DNA of 64,000 bases from Erythrobacter neustonensis (GTDB lineage Bacteria > Pseudomonadota > Alphaproteobacteria > Sphingomonadales > Sphingomonadaceae), in contig NZ_CP016033.1 in NCBI RefSeq assembly GCF_001663175.1, forward strand, positions 2,418,001 through 2,482,000. Reading direction: 5' to 3'. Made by a program: the position numbers and the translations under genes. Positions 9,636 through 18,137 of the stretch are shown here, piece after piece. The notes beneath the pieces were generated by a model, which worked only from the letters and a program-made list of their open reading frames with translations, ran no database searches and had not been told where the DNA came from. Positions within the stretch are counted from its first letter, which is position 1. Every line of letters starts with the position of its first letter.

Positions 9636-10548
9636 GGCCAGGGTCGCTCCGCAGCACGGTGTGAAGGGGAGGGGCGTCGCCGCCTTCGATTTCCCAATCA
9701 GTCAGCAGCAGCATGCCGTCCGCGGTCTGGACGCAAAGACCACGATCGCTGCGTTCGACAATCTGGCCGATGATCGCGTGGTATCGCTTTTCATCCGGCT
9801 CGATCCTGCTGGCCGAGACCACCAGTTTGCGCCCGCGCGCATAGCAGAATGCCCCGGGATAGGGGCGACCTGCCGCGCGAACCAGCCGGTCGATGTCCCG
9901 CGCGCTTCTATGCCAAGATATAAGCCCGTCGGCAGGTGTGCGCCTTGTCGCCCATGTCGCAAAGCGTTCGTCCTGTTTGACGCGCCGCTCCGTGCCGATC
10001 TGCAGCATCGGCAAAACCTCTGCGAGCATTTCGCGCAGGCATTCCATGTGTCGGTCGTAAAGCTCGGCAACCGTGGTATCGCCGGCCAGATGAAAGAATT
10101 TCTGGGCTAGCAGATCGCCGTCGTCGACCCCGCCTGCCATCCAGAACAGGCTTCCGGCAGTGATCCTTTCGTCAAGCAGGATTGTCCAGCCAAGCACGCC
10201 GCGGCCACGCAATCGGGGCAAGGCCGACGGATGATAGCCGATGACCTTCCCGGGTCGCAAAGCGAGGAACGCGTCCGAACACAGCTGCGACCAACCAACC
10301 ACGAAGAGATAATCGGGGCGGGCAGCTTCGATCGCCGCAAGCGTTGCAGGATCGTTCGTCTTTGCCGTGCGGTACAGTCTGGCCCCCAGCGTCTTGGCAT
10401 AGGGGGCGAGTTCGACCACATCGGAATGGCGGTGATACTGGTCCGTTGGCAACGTGACGATGATCGGCACCTCCCAGCCAACGGCATCGCGCAATGCGTC
10501 CAGAAGTACCGCGGTGCTGCCGACCGCCCCGATGACCGCTGCCCGCAT
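9628..10548 (-). CDS. Formyltransferase-family protein (probable sugar N-formyltransferase)
   Basis: 306 residues with a Rossmann-type N-terminus (MRAAVIGAVGSTAVLL) and the 10-formyl-THF transferase core YHPSALPRLRGRG at about residues 104-116, plus GGVDDGDLLAQ carrying the conserved Asp. In methionyl-tRNA formyltransferase and the well-studied sugar formyltransferases the catalytic triad begins with Asn two residues before the His; here that position is Gly (GYH). The C-terminal domain is short. Together with the aminotransferase at 14190 it could make a formamido sugar. It starts within the stop of the glycosyltransferase gene (TGATG) and overlaps the deacetylase by 8 bases. Confidence 0.82.
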   Translation of the reverse strand: MRAAVIGAVGSTAVLLDALRDAVGWEVPIIVTLPTDQYHRHSDVVELAPYAKTLGARLYRTAKTNDPATLAAIEAARPDYLFVVGWSQLCSDAFLALRPGKVIGYHPSALPRLRGRGVLGWTILLDERITAGSLFWMAGGVDDGDLLAQKFFHLAGDTTVAELYDRHMECLREMLAEVLPMLQIGTERRVKQDERFATWATRRTPADGLISWHRSARDIDRLVRAAGRPYPGAFCYARGRKLVVSASRIEPDEKRYHAIIGQIVERSDRGLCVQTADGMLLLTDWEIEGGDAPPLHTVLRSDPGHD

Positions 10549-11762
10549 CAGACGACAGGATCAGCTGCGGCATCCGCCCCCGGAAGACGCGCGTCTGCCG
10601 GCGTGCTGTCCGCCTGTCTGGGCGCGAACCGATATGATGCGGGTGCCAGATCCATCGCATCGAGCAGCATCCGGTTGACGAGCGCATCGCTGTAGCTTGC
10701 CTCGGCGATCTCGCGGGATCGCGCACCCATGCGCACGGCAAGCATCGGGTCTTCGGCAAACCGTATCATGGCAGCGGCCAGCGCGCGCGGATCGCGCGGG
10801 GGCACAAGAAAGCCGTTGCCCCCCTCCTCGATCGGATCACGGCAACCCGGCTGGTCGGTGGTAATCACTGCCCGGCCTGTCGCCATCGCTTCGAGGATCG
10901 TCCGCGGCAGCCCTTCGCGGTAATAGGAGGGAAGAACGAAAACCGCCGCATCGGCCAGACAGGGCCGGACATCGGATGTTCCCGCGAGGAAATCGACCGG
11001 GTAGCGGCGCGCAATTTCGGCAATTTCGGCCCGGCCGAAGCCTTCGGGGTTTTGGTCGTCGAGATGTCCGAGGACCGCAAAACGCGCGTCCGGGTGCGCT
11101 TGCCTGACCAGTGCCGAAGCCTCGGCGAATTCGGCGATACCCTTGTTGCGCAGCAGGCGCGCAATCATCAGAAACAAGGGCGGCCCTGCCGGAACGGGTC
11201 GTGCTTCGAATTTTGCCAGATCCACCCCCGAGCCCGGAACGCGGATCACCTTCCGGGCCTGGTCGATGATGCCAAGTGCGATCATGTCCTTGCGGTCATC
11301 CGCGTTGAACACGAAAATCGCGCGCGCCCGGCGGATAGCTGCCCGGTACAGCGCGGCCGCAAGGCGCCTGACTGCCGGGTTCACGCTGCTTCCGGCGCTG
11401 AAAACGTGGCCCAGTCCCGTCATCAGCGCATAGAACCGCGGCACGGCAGCGAGGCGGGAGGCCAGCCCGCCGTAGATGATCGGCTTTTGCGTATAGGCCA
11501 GAACGAGCTGCGGGCGCTCGCGCAGCATCAGCCAGAAATAGGCAACAAGAAGGCGGATGTCGGCGAATGGATTAACGGCCGCTCGCTGCATCGGGATGAC
11601 CCTGAACGCGATCCCGCTGTCGGCCAGCTCCTTGGCGACGGCGGGATCGTAATCGGGGGCCACCGCGATGACCTGGTGGCCGTTGGCGCGCATGGCACGC
11701 AACAGATTGCCGCGGAAATTGGTCAACGAATAGGCCAGACTGCACAGCACGACGACTTTCAT
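10548..11762 (-). CDS. Glycosyltransferase family 4, PglA-like
   Basis: A 404-residue GT-B enzyme. The N-terminal Rossmann domain starts MKVVVLCSLAYSLTNFRGNLL; the C-terminal donor domain has the EX7E motif (EGLPRTILE) and TDQPGCRDPIEEGGNGFLV. It resembles the retaining GalNAc/GlcNAc transferases of N- and O-glycan and O-antigen pathways (PglA type), which act at the cytoplasmic face on undecaprenyl-diphosphate sugars. ATG 11762 is chosen because the conserved strand starts there; the longer frame upstream looks non-coding. It heads the unit that continues with the formyltransferase and deacetylase. Confidence 0.88.
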   Translation of the reverse strand: MKVVVLCSLAYSLTNFRGNLLRAMRANGHQVIAVAPDYDPAVAKELADSGIAFRVIPMQRAAVNPFADIRLLVAYFWLMLRERPQLVLAYTQKPIIYGGLASRLAAVPRFYALMTGLGHVFSAGSSVNPAVRRLAAALYRAAIRRARAIFVFNADDRKDMIALGIIDQARKVIRVPGSGVDLAKFEARPVPAGPPLFLMIARLLRNKGIAEFAEASALVRQAHPDARFAVLGHLDDQNPEGFGRAEIAEIARRYPVDFLAGTSDVRPCLADAAVFVLPSYYREGLPRTILEAMATGRAVITTDQPGCRDPIEEGGNGFLVPPRDPRALAAAMIRFAEDPMLAVRMGARSREIAEASYSDALVNRMLLDAMDLAPASYRFAPRQADSTPADARLPGADAAADPVV

Positions 11763-12096
11763 GGCGTTATCAAACCTTCCCCCGCTGGCGGCATTTGGGA
11801 AGCCAGCGTCCGCCAATGGGATACGGATCGCGCGGGCGTAGCGGCAATCGGCATTACGGGCATATCCATCCGATATGGCGAAGCTTTGCAGCGCCGGCTC
11901 CCCGCCTCGCACCAGCCACATCGCGGCGCAGCACCGCGCAGGCCCCATCCCTTCGATGGAGGCATGACCATTTCGGCTATCGCCACTCTGCCCGCCTAGC
12001 GACCGCCATCGGATCGGATATTTCATCGGCTCGTGGATATGTCATCGCCCCGACAAGGGGACAGGACGGGCCGGTGCGGGGTTGCGGAGAAAGAGG
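11763..12096. promoter_or_regulatory. Divergent promoter region with two repeat elements
   Basis: 334 bases between the leftward glycosyltransferase unit and the rightward dehydratase unit, with no gene. It holds a 7-base inverted repeat CGCTGGC (11783-11789) / GCCAGCG (11802-11808), a small dyad ATATC-5-GATAT near 11870, and a striking tandem repeat: GGATATTTCATCG (12016-12028) and GGATATGTCATCG (12035-12047), 12 of 13 bases identical and 19 bases apart. The tandem pair lies 50-80 bases before the dehydratase start, so it may be an activator or repressor site. Confidence 0.5.
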
Positions 12097-14193
12097 ATGA
12101 ACGAGAAATCTTCGCCAATCCCTGCTCGCTCATATGATGCCGACTTGTGGCGCGTGCCCGAATTGCCCGGCAAGGGTGCGGCAACCGGATCGCAAAACAC
12201 CCGCAAACGCAAGGTGAGCCTGCGCCGCGTGCTGCGACGGGTAATTTTGCTCGGCTTCGACAGCGGCGCGGTTGTCGGCAGTTATCTCGTCACGGTCATG
12301 CTGGTGTTTTCGCCGGATCTGGCGCAACAGTTCCAGACAGCCCCGTTGATCGCTGCCTTTGCCGGAATAACGGCTTTCACGTTCTACGCGTCGGGTCTCT
12401 ACAATTTCAGCTGGCGGTTCTTCAGCTTCGGCCACGCGATCCACGTCGTGGCGGTCAGTCTTTTCGCGCATGGCGTCGCGTGGGCGTTCGCGCTGTCGCT
12501 GCTCGGCAAGGCTCCGGGGCTCGGTTTTATCGCGGCCGCGCTTCTGCAGTTGCTGTTGGCGACCGCCTTCATGCTCAGTGCGCGCTCGCTGCGCCGGTCG
12601 CTTCGGCAATGGGTGCGACCGGGCAGGGCGGTCGGTGCGCTGATGGCCGGGCCTGCGAGCGAAGGGCAGGCCATCGCGCTGCTGGTCGGGTCGCCGCAAT
12701 GGGCCATGTCGGTGCTCGAACTCATCAAGGCCGAGGACAGCCCGAGCTTCGAGGTCGCCGGTCTGCTGCTTCCCTCGCTCAGCGATCCGATCGACCGTGT
12801 CGGCAAGGCCAGGGTTCTTGGCAGCCACGACATGCTTGTCGACGTGGTGAACGGGTTGGCGTTGCAGGGCCGCCGCCCCACCATCCTGATCGCCAGTGCG
12901 GACGGCATCCATCTCAGCCAGCGCGAAATGGCGCGCCTGTCGCACCGCGCCAAGGAACTGGGACTGGAAGTATCGAAAATCCGCGAATGCTGGAGCCAGA
13001 TCCTGCTCAACAGCAACAGCAGCCGGACACAGGACGTCGATCTGAGGTCGCTGCTCGGCCGGACCGAATACAAGACCAACGGCGCGATCGTGGCGGGGCA
13101 AGTCGAAGGCAACTGCGTCCTGACGACAGGAGCCGGCGGCACGATCGGCAGCGAATTGTGCTGGCAACTGGCAAGCTTCAAGCCTTCGCGCCTCGTGCTG
13201 GTCGATCACTGCGAATACAATCTCTACAAGATCGAGCTGGCCTTGCGCGAACAATACCCCGGGCTCGATATCTGCGCCGAGATTTGCAACATCCGGGACG
13301 CGGGCGAGGTGCGCCGGGTGTTCGACGCGCACCGGCCCTCGATCGTCTATCATGCCGCTGCGCTGAAACACGTGCCGATTGTCGAGACAAACCCGTGCGG
13401 CGGCGTTCACACCAACATTCTCGGCACAAAAATCGTGGCCGATGCGATGTGCGAATTCGGCACGCGGGCGATGGTTCAGGTGTCCACCGACAAGGCGGTG
13501 AACCCGGTGGGAATGATGGGCGCGACCAAGCGCGTGGGCGAGCTATACTGCCAGGCGCTCGACATGTGCGGGGTCGATGATCCCAACGCACCGCGGTTCA
13601 TGACCGTGCGGTTCGGCAATGTTCTGGGCTCGAGCGGATCGATCCTTCCGCTGTTCCAGAGGCAGCTTGAACAGGGCAAGCCGCTGACCGTGACGCATCC
13701 CGAGATCGAACGCTATTTCATGACCGTTCGCGAGGCTGTGCAACTGATCCTTCAAAGCAGCTCGTCCGCGCTGGAAACCGATTCCGAACGCGGAACCATC
13801 TTCGTGCTCGACATGGGAAATCCGGTGCGGATCATCGATCTGGCCTATCGCCTCATTGCCGCCTACGGGCTCGAGCCCGAGGTTGATGTCCCGATCAAGA
13901 TCGTTGGCCTGCGGCCGGGCGAAAAGCTGTTCGAGGAACTGTTCGACACCTGCGAGGAAAAACTGGAGTCGCGGCTCGAGGGAATTCTCGAAGCGCGTTC
14001 ACAGCCGATCCCGCTCCCCTTCATCAAGAAAAGCATCGAGCAGCTGGAAAGAGCGGTTCGCGCGGGTGACCACGACGAGGCGGTGCGCGTTACGCATCAT
14101 CTGGCCAGATTGCCCAACAGCGGTGTCCAATTCAATCTGCCACCGCCACACACCAATCGCGGCAAGATCCTTTCGATCGATACCGTGTCATGA
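12097..14193 (+). CDS. WbpM/CapD/FlaA1-type nucleoside-diphosphate-sugar 4,6-dehydratase
   Basis: 698 residues: four membrane segments (about 40-150), a CoA-binding-like domain (IALLVGSPQWAMSVLEL, about 200-290), then an SDR domain with TTGAGGTIGSE at about 342-352, STDKAVNP at about 461 and MGATKR. In WbpM-type enzymes Met replaces the Tyr of YxxxK, as here. GLRPGEKLFEEL follows near 610. Large-form members convert UDP-GlcNAc to the 4-keto-6-deoxy sugar at the inner membrane. ATG 12097 is preferred because GGAG lies 7 bases upstream; TTG 12082 would overlap that site. The end overlaps the aminotransferase as ATGA. Confidence 0.92.
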   Translation: MNEKSSPIPARSYDADLWRVPELPGKGAATGSQNTRKRKVSLRRVLRRVILLGFDSGAVVGSYLVTVMLVFSPDLAQQFQTAPLIAAFAGITAFTFYASGLYNFSWRFFSFGHAIHVVAVSLFAHGVAWAFALSLLGKAPGLGFIAAALLQLLLATAFMLSARSLRRSLRQWVRPGRAVGALMAGPASEGQAIALLVGSPQWAMSVLELIKAEDSPSFEVAGLLLPSLSDPIDRVGKARVLGSHDMLVDVVNGLALQGRRPTILIASADGIHLSQREMARLSHRAKELGLEVSKIRECWSQILLNSNSSRTQDVDLRSLLGRTEYKTNGAIVAGQVEGNCVLTTGAGGTIGSELCWQLASFKPSRLVLVDHCEYNLYKIELALREQYPGLDICAEICNIRDAGEVRRVFDAHRPSIVYHAAALKHVPIVETNPCGGVHTNILGTKIVADAMCEFGTRAMVQVSTDKAVNPVGMMGATKRVGELYCQALDMCGVDDPNAPRFMTVRFGNVLGSSGSILPLFQRQLEQGKPLTVTHPEIERYFMTVREAVQLILQSSSSALETDSERGTIFVLDMGNPVRIIDLAYRLIAAYGLEPEVDVPIKIVGLRPGEKLFEELFDTCEEKLESRLEGILEARSQPIPLPFIKKSIEQLERAVRAGDHDEAVRVTHHLARLPNSGVQFNLPPPHTNRGKILSIDTVS

Positions 14194-15401
14194 GCCGCGC
14201 GGATCTTATGCCCCTTTCGCCTGCCGCGCCCGCCGCGGTGCCCGTCGTCAGCCAATGGCCGCGCCATGAGCCGGACGAGATCGATGCCGCTCTTTCGGTG
14301 CTGGAAAGCGGCCGGGTCAACGCCCTTCTCCACGGCGAGCAGACGACCAGACTGGCGCGCGCCTTTGCCGCGTTTTGCGGGATGGAACACGGGTTTTGCG
14401 TGGCCAACGGCACGCTCGCACTCGAAGTTGCGATGCGCGCGCTCGGGATCGGACCGGGCGACGAGATCATCGTGCCCGCGCGCTCGTTCTTCGCGTCCGC
14501 AGGCGCGGTGCTGGCAGTGGGAGCAAAGCCCGCTTTTGCCGATGTCTGTCCCGACAGCCAGAACATCGACCCGCAGTCGGTCGCTCGGCTTGTCGGTCCG
14601 GCGACCAAGGCAATCCTGGCCGTGCATCTGGCAGGCTGGCCATGCGACATGAAAGCATTGAGAGGCATTGCCGACAGCAACGGGCTGTTCCTGATCGAAG
14701 ACTGCGCGCAGGCTCACGGTGCCGCGATCGGATCGCATAAGGTGGGCTCCTTCGGCGATGCTGCGGCCTTTTCGTTCTGCACCGACAAGATCATGTCGAC
14801 CGCGGGCGAGGGCGGACTGGTGCTGTTCAGGACCGCAGGCCACTGCGAGGCCGGTTTCAGTTACAAGGATCATGGCAAGAACTTCGCACGCATGGCCGAC
14901 GGGCAGGGCCGCCCCGGCGAGTTCCGGTTCATCCACGATTTTGCTGGCTCGAATTTCCGGCTCACCGAATTCCAGGCAGCAATCGGAAACTGTCAGCTGT
15001 CCAAGCTCCCGCAGTGGCTGGCCGCGCGCCGGCACAATGCGCGGGTGCTGATGATGCGGCTTGCGGGCGACGACCGCATCCGACTGCCTTTGCCGGGGCC
15101 CGACATCACCCACGCCTGGTACAAGTTCTACCTGCAACTACCGGGCGCGGAAGATTTGCCGGGCTACCGTTCGCAGGTGATCGGCAGGTTGCAGGTTGCG
15201 GGGATTCCGGCAGGATCGGGTTCGTGTCCCGACATGAGCCGCGAGGGCGCATTCGCCAACATGGACATCCGCCGCGACGGCGATCTTCCGCAAGCGCGCC
15301 GCCTTGGCCGCCGCACCGTGATGCTGCCGGTCGATCATACGCTGGGCGATGAAGCGATGCATCGCATGGCCGATGCACTGCTCAAGGCACTGGAGGTATA
15401 G
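14190..15401 (+). CDS. DegT/DnrJ/EryC1-family sugar aminotransferase
   Basis: 403 residues, PLP fold type I. The Schiff-base lysine is Lys200 in FCTDKIMSTAGEGG, and the phosphate/substrate region is ANGTLALEVAMRALGIGPGD with IEDCAQAHGA before it. These enzymes aminate the 4-keto group of nucleotide sugars using glutamate. Its start overlaps the stop of the 4,6-dehydratase (ATGA), so the simplest reading is amination of the UDP-4-keto-6-deoxy sugar made by that enzyme, as in bacillosamine-type pathways. This protein keeps the Lys, unlike the DegT homologue at 34647. Confidence 0.9.
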   Translation: MSRADLMPLSPAAPAAVPVVSQWPRHEPDEIDAALSVLESGRVNALLHGEQTTRLARAFAAFCGMEHGFCVANGTLALEVAMRALGIGPGDEIIVPARSFFASAGAVLAVGAKPAFADVCPDSQNIDPQSVARLVGPATKAILAVHLAGWPCDMKALRGIADSNGLFLIEDCAQAHGAAIGSHKVGSFGDAAAFSFCTDKIMSTAGEGGLVLFRTAGHCEAGFSYKDHGKNFARMADGQGRPGEFRFIHDFAGSNFRLTEFQAAIGNCQLSKLPQWLAARRHNARVLMMRLAGDDRIRLPLPGPDITHAWYKFYLQLPGAEDLPGYRSQVIGRLQVAGIPAGSGSCPDMSREGAFANMDIRRDGDLPQARRLGRRTVMLPVDHTLGDEAMHRMADALLKALEV

Positions 15402-15405
15402 CGCG

Positions 15406-16269
15406 ATGGCAAGGGGCAGATTACCGGATTTCATCGTGATCGGCGCGGTCAAGGCGGCGACGACCTGGATTCAGGTGCAGTTGCAGGCCAATCCCGCGAT
15501 CTTCATGCCCGATCCCGAACCGCATTTCTTCTCGCGGGAATATCATCTGGGCAAGGAGCATTATCGAAGCTGGTTCGAACCCGCCCCGCGCGGCGCCAGC
15601 CTTGTCGGGGAGAAATCGGCCGATTATCTTTCCGATCCCGAAGTGCCTCGCCGGATCGCTGCGATGCTGCCCGATGCGCGGCTGGTCGTGCAATTGCGCG
15701 ATCCTGTCGAGCGGGCCTATTCGCATTACAAGATGTTCTTCCGGCGCGGCCTCGTCAGCGCCTCGCCCGAGCAATATCTGCGCAGTCCCGACAACGCGTT
15801 TCCGCAGTTTTTGCTCGATGGCCTTTACGGCCGCCACATCCGGAACTGGCAGGCCCATTTCGACAAGCGGCAAATCCTCGCCTTCCGATACGAGGATGTC
15901 GGAACAGACGCCGAGCGCATCGTCGGGCGGGTCAGCCGGCACATCGGTGCCGAAACGGTGTTCGATCCCGCAGCCGCGAGCCAGCGCGAGAACGATAGCC
16001 GTGCCCGCATACTTCCGCTTCCGGTGCGCAACCTGCTTGGTCCGCTCAAACAGAGCGCGAAGCCGTTTCGCGGCAGACCATGGTTCGAGGGCGCACGTTC
16101 GCTGCTCGCAAAAGAGATCGCCTATCCCCCCTTGCCCGACGATCTGCGCTGTCATCTGGCAGAATTTTACCGCGAAGACATCGCGCTGGCCGAAAGCCTG
16201 CTGGAGTTGGATTTGTCAGGCTGGCGCAACGGGGATGGCGCCGTTGTTCGCGCAGCGGCCATGACATGA
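15406..16269 (+). CDS. PAPS-dependent sulfotransferase
   Basis: 287 residues. The 5'-phosphosulfate loop is GAVKAATTWIQVQL near residues 10-23, and the 3'-phosphate motif is LRDPVERAYSHYKMFF near 100, followed by FRYEDV. This is the heparan-sulfate/Stf-type bacterial sulfotransferase family, which moves sulfate from PAPS to a hydroxyl or amine of a glycan or lipid. ATG 15406 has GGAGG about 9 bases upstream. It is cotranscribed with the dehydratase and aminotransferase before it and the export lipoprotein after it, so a sulfated exopolysaccharide is likely. The acceptor is unknown. Confidence 0.9.
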   Translation: MARGRLPDFIVIGAVKAATTWIQVQLQANPAIFMPDPEPHFFSREYHLGKEHYRSWFEPAPRGASLVGEKSADYLSDPEVPRRIAAMLPDARLVVQLRDPVERAYSHYKMFFRRGLVSASPEQYLRSPDNAFPQFLLDGLYGRHIRNWQAHFDKRQILAFRYEDVGTDAERIVGRVSRHIGAETVFDPAAASQRENDSRARILPLPVRNLLGPLKQSAKPFRGRPWFEGARSLLAKEIAYPPLPDDLRCHLAEFYREDIALAESLLELDLSGWRNGDGAVVRAAAMT

Positions 16270-16329
16270 CGCTGGCGGCGGACACGCAAGAGATAAGGAT
16301 TTCGATCATCATCTGACGGGGAGGGCGAA

Positions 16330-16908
16330 GTGACGATTTTCAGGCATGCAGCAAAGACGGCATTTCTCGCCGCGACAGCATTGTTCGTGGTTGCAGGATG
16401 CAGCAGCGGGTTGGACCGGCTCGCCCCGATTGCTGCCGCTCCGCCCGGGCCTCAGCCGCTGGAAACCGGCGACAGCATCCGCGTCAAAGTCAACGATATC
16501 GAGGACGGCGACGGGCAATATGTCGTCAATGGTGCGGGCACGGTTACATTGCCGTTCGTCGGTGAACTTGCCGTCCGCGGCCTGACGATAGCGCAGGCTC
16601 AGGCGAACATCGTGCAAGCTTACCGGTCGGCCGGCATTTTCGTGACGCCCGAGGTGAACGTCCAGCCCGCTGTCCTGCGCCCCTATTACGTGGCGGGAGA
16701 AGTGAACCGGCCCGGCGAATTCGCGTATCGGCAGGGCATGACGGTGCAGGCAGCGATCTCGGCTGCGGGCGGTTACACCTATCGCGCGAAAAGCGACGTG
16801 GTCGAGATCACCCGCACGGTGAACGGGCGCGAAGTGGTCGGCGCGGCGACAAACCTCACCCCGATCACGCCGGGCGACCGCGTTCGCGTGCTCGAAAAAT
16901 GGTTCTGA
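16330..16908 (+). CDS. Wza/GumB-like polysaccharide export lipoprotein
   Basis: 192 residues from GTG 16330, with GGAGG just upstream. The lipoprotein signal ends VVAGCS (Cys at about residue 24). It is followed by a Poly_export domain (LETGDSIRVKV, GELAVRGLTIAQAQ) and an SLBB-like domain (YVAGEVNRPGEFAYRQGMTV). It is short, like GumB-type proteins, and lacks the extra SLBB repeat and C-terminal membrane helix of E. coli Wza. It would form the periplasmic/outer-membrane export channel with the Wzc-like protein at 24997. It overlaps the following beta-barrel gene by 10 bases. Confidence 0.92.
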   Translation: MTIFRHAAKTAFLAATALFVVAGCSSGLDRLAPIAAAPPGPQPLETGDSIRVKVNDIEDGDGQYVVNGAGTVTLPFVGELAVRGLTIAQAQANIVQAYRSAGIFVTPEVNVQPAVLRPYYVAGEVNRPGEFAYRQGMTVQAAISAAGGYTYRAKSDVVEITRTVNGREVVGAATNLTPITPGDRVRVLEKWF

Positions 16909-18137
16909 ACCGGTCGCGCGCGCTATCGGGCGCGGTGCTTGCGGTTTCTGCCGGCGCGATCCCGGCCGCGCTGTCGGCCCAGACCCTGCCCGATATCACA
17001 CCCGCAATCGCCCGCTTCGATCCGGAATACGAGCCGGCCCCGATCGATATCGGGCCGGTGCGATTGAGCATCGATGGCAATGTCCGGATCGAATATGACG
17101 ACAATGTCTTTGCCTTGCCGGACAATCCGACGAGCGACGGGATCGCGGTCGCCTCGCTCGAGGCCGGACTGCAGCACCGCGCCGGCGCGTTTACCGCTAA
17201 GCTGGATGCGTCCGTAACCGCGCGCCGGTTCTTCGAAGAAACCTCGCAGGATTCGGAGGCCATGCGGGTGCGGGCGGGGCTGGCCTGGGAGCCGCATCAG
17301 GAAGAAACCTTCGAAGTCTCGGGCACCTTGCAGCGCGGGGTCGAGGATCGCGGCGACCCCGAAGCGCGGCTCGAACTCGACCGCGGGCCGCGCCTGATCG
17401 ACATCGCATCGGTGGTCGCGGGTTATCACCGGGCACGGGGCAAGCTGTTGTTCGATCTGACGGGTGAGGTGACCGAGCTCGATGCCGTCGATCAGCTCGA
17501 TGGTGATCGTGACTTCACCGTCTATGGGGGCACCGCCAAGCTCGGTGTGCGTACGGGGGGGCGGATGTATGCGACCGCGACAGCCTTCGTGTCGGTCCGG
17601 GATTTCAGGCTGGCGACCGACTTTGGCGGGATCAATCGCGATGCCACGATCTATGGTGCGCGTGCAGGCATCGAATTCATACCCGGTGGGTTTTTCGAAG
17701 GCAGCATCTCTGCCGGGGTCTTCCGCAACGAGCCATCGGACCCGCAGCTGACTGCGCGGACCGGATTTTCGCTAAACGGGCTGCTCACATATCGGCCGAC
17801 AAGGCGGATGGCGCTGGTGCTCGATGCCTTCAACGGCGATGTCGCGACATTCCGCGGCGGGACAAGCGGGCGGACGGACACGGTGCTGAGGCTCGTCTGG
17901 CAACACGAGATCCGCCACAATCTCCTGTCCAGTGTCTCTGCCGGCTACCGCAAAAGCGATTTCATCGGATCGGGTATCGAGGAACAGACTTTCATCGCGT
18001 CGGGCGGTCTGGAATATCTCATGACCCGCAATCTCTCGCTGGTCGGCAACATCACCTACGGGACGCGCGAAAGCGACCTGGCGCGCGATGAATTCGAACG
18101 CCTTCGCGCGAATATCGGCATCCGGTTCAGGTTCTGA
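16899..18137 (+). CDS. Outer-membrane beta-barrel protein of the export locus
   Basis: 412 residues with an N-terminal Sec signal (SGAVLAVSAGAIPAALSAQ). Long alternating strands end in Phe (IGIRFRF), the usual outer-membrane insertion signature. Repeated features such as RIEYDDNVFALPDN and FIASGGLEYLMTRNLSL resemble the outer-membrane beta-barrel family found beside wza/gumB in sphingomonads and acetic acid bacteria. Its start lies inside the export lipoprotein gene (10-base overlap), so the two are coupled and probably act together in secretion. Its last 11 bases overlap the end of the opposite-strand glycosyltransferase. Confidence 0.85.
   Translation: MVLNRSRALSGAVLAVSAGAIPAALSAQTLPDITPAIARFDPEYEPAPIDIGPVRLSIDGNVRIEYDDNVFALPDNPTSDGIAVASLEAGLQHRAGAFTAKLDASVTARRFFEETSQDSEAMRVRAGLAWEPHQEETFEVSGTLQRGVEDRGDPEARLELDRGPRLIDIASVVAGYHRARGKLLFDLTGEVTELDAVDQLDGDRDFTVYGGTAKLGVRTGGRMYATATAFVSVRDFRLATDFGGINRDATIYGARAGIEFIPGGFFEGSISAGVFRNEPSDPQLTARTGFSLNGLLTYRPTRRMALVLDAFNGDVATFRGGTSGRTDTVLRLVWQHEIRHNLLSSVSAGYRKSDFIGSGIEEQTFIASGGLEYLMTRNLSLVGNITYGTRESDLARDEFERLRANIGIRFRF

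Noticed and set aside
12082..12096. TTG start for the WbpM-type gene
   Set aside because: The TTG lies over the ribosome site (GGAG) that fits ATG 12097 well.
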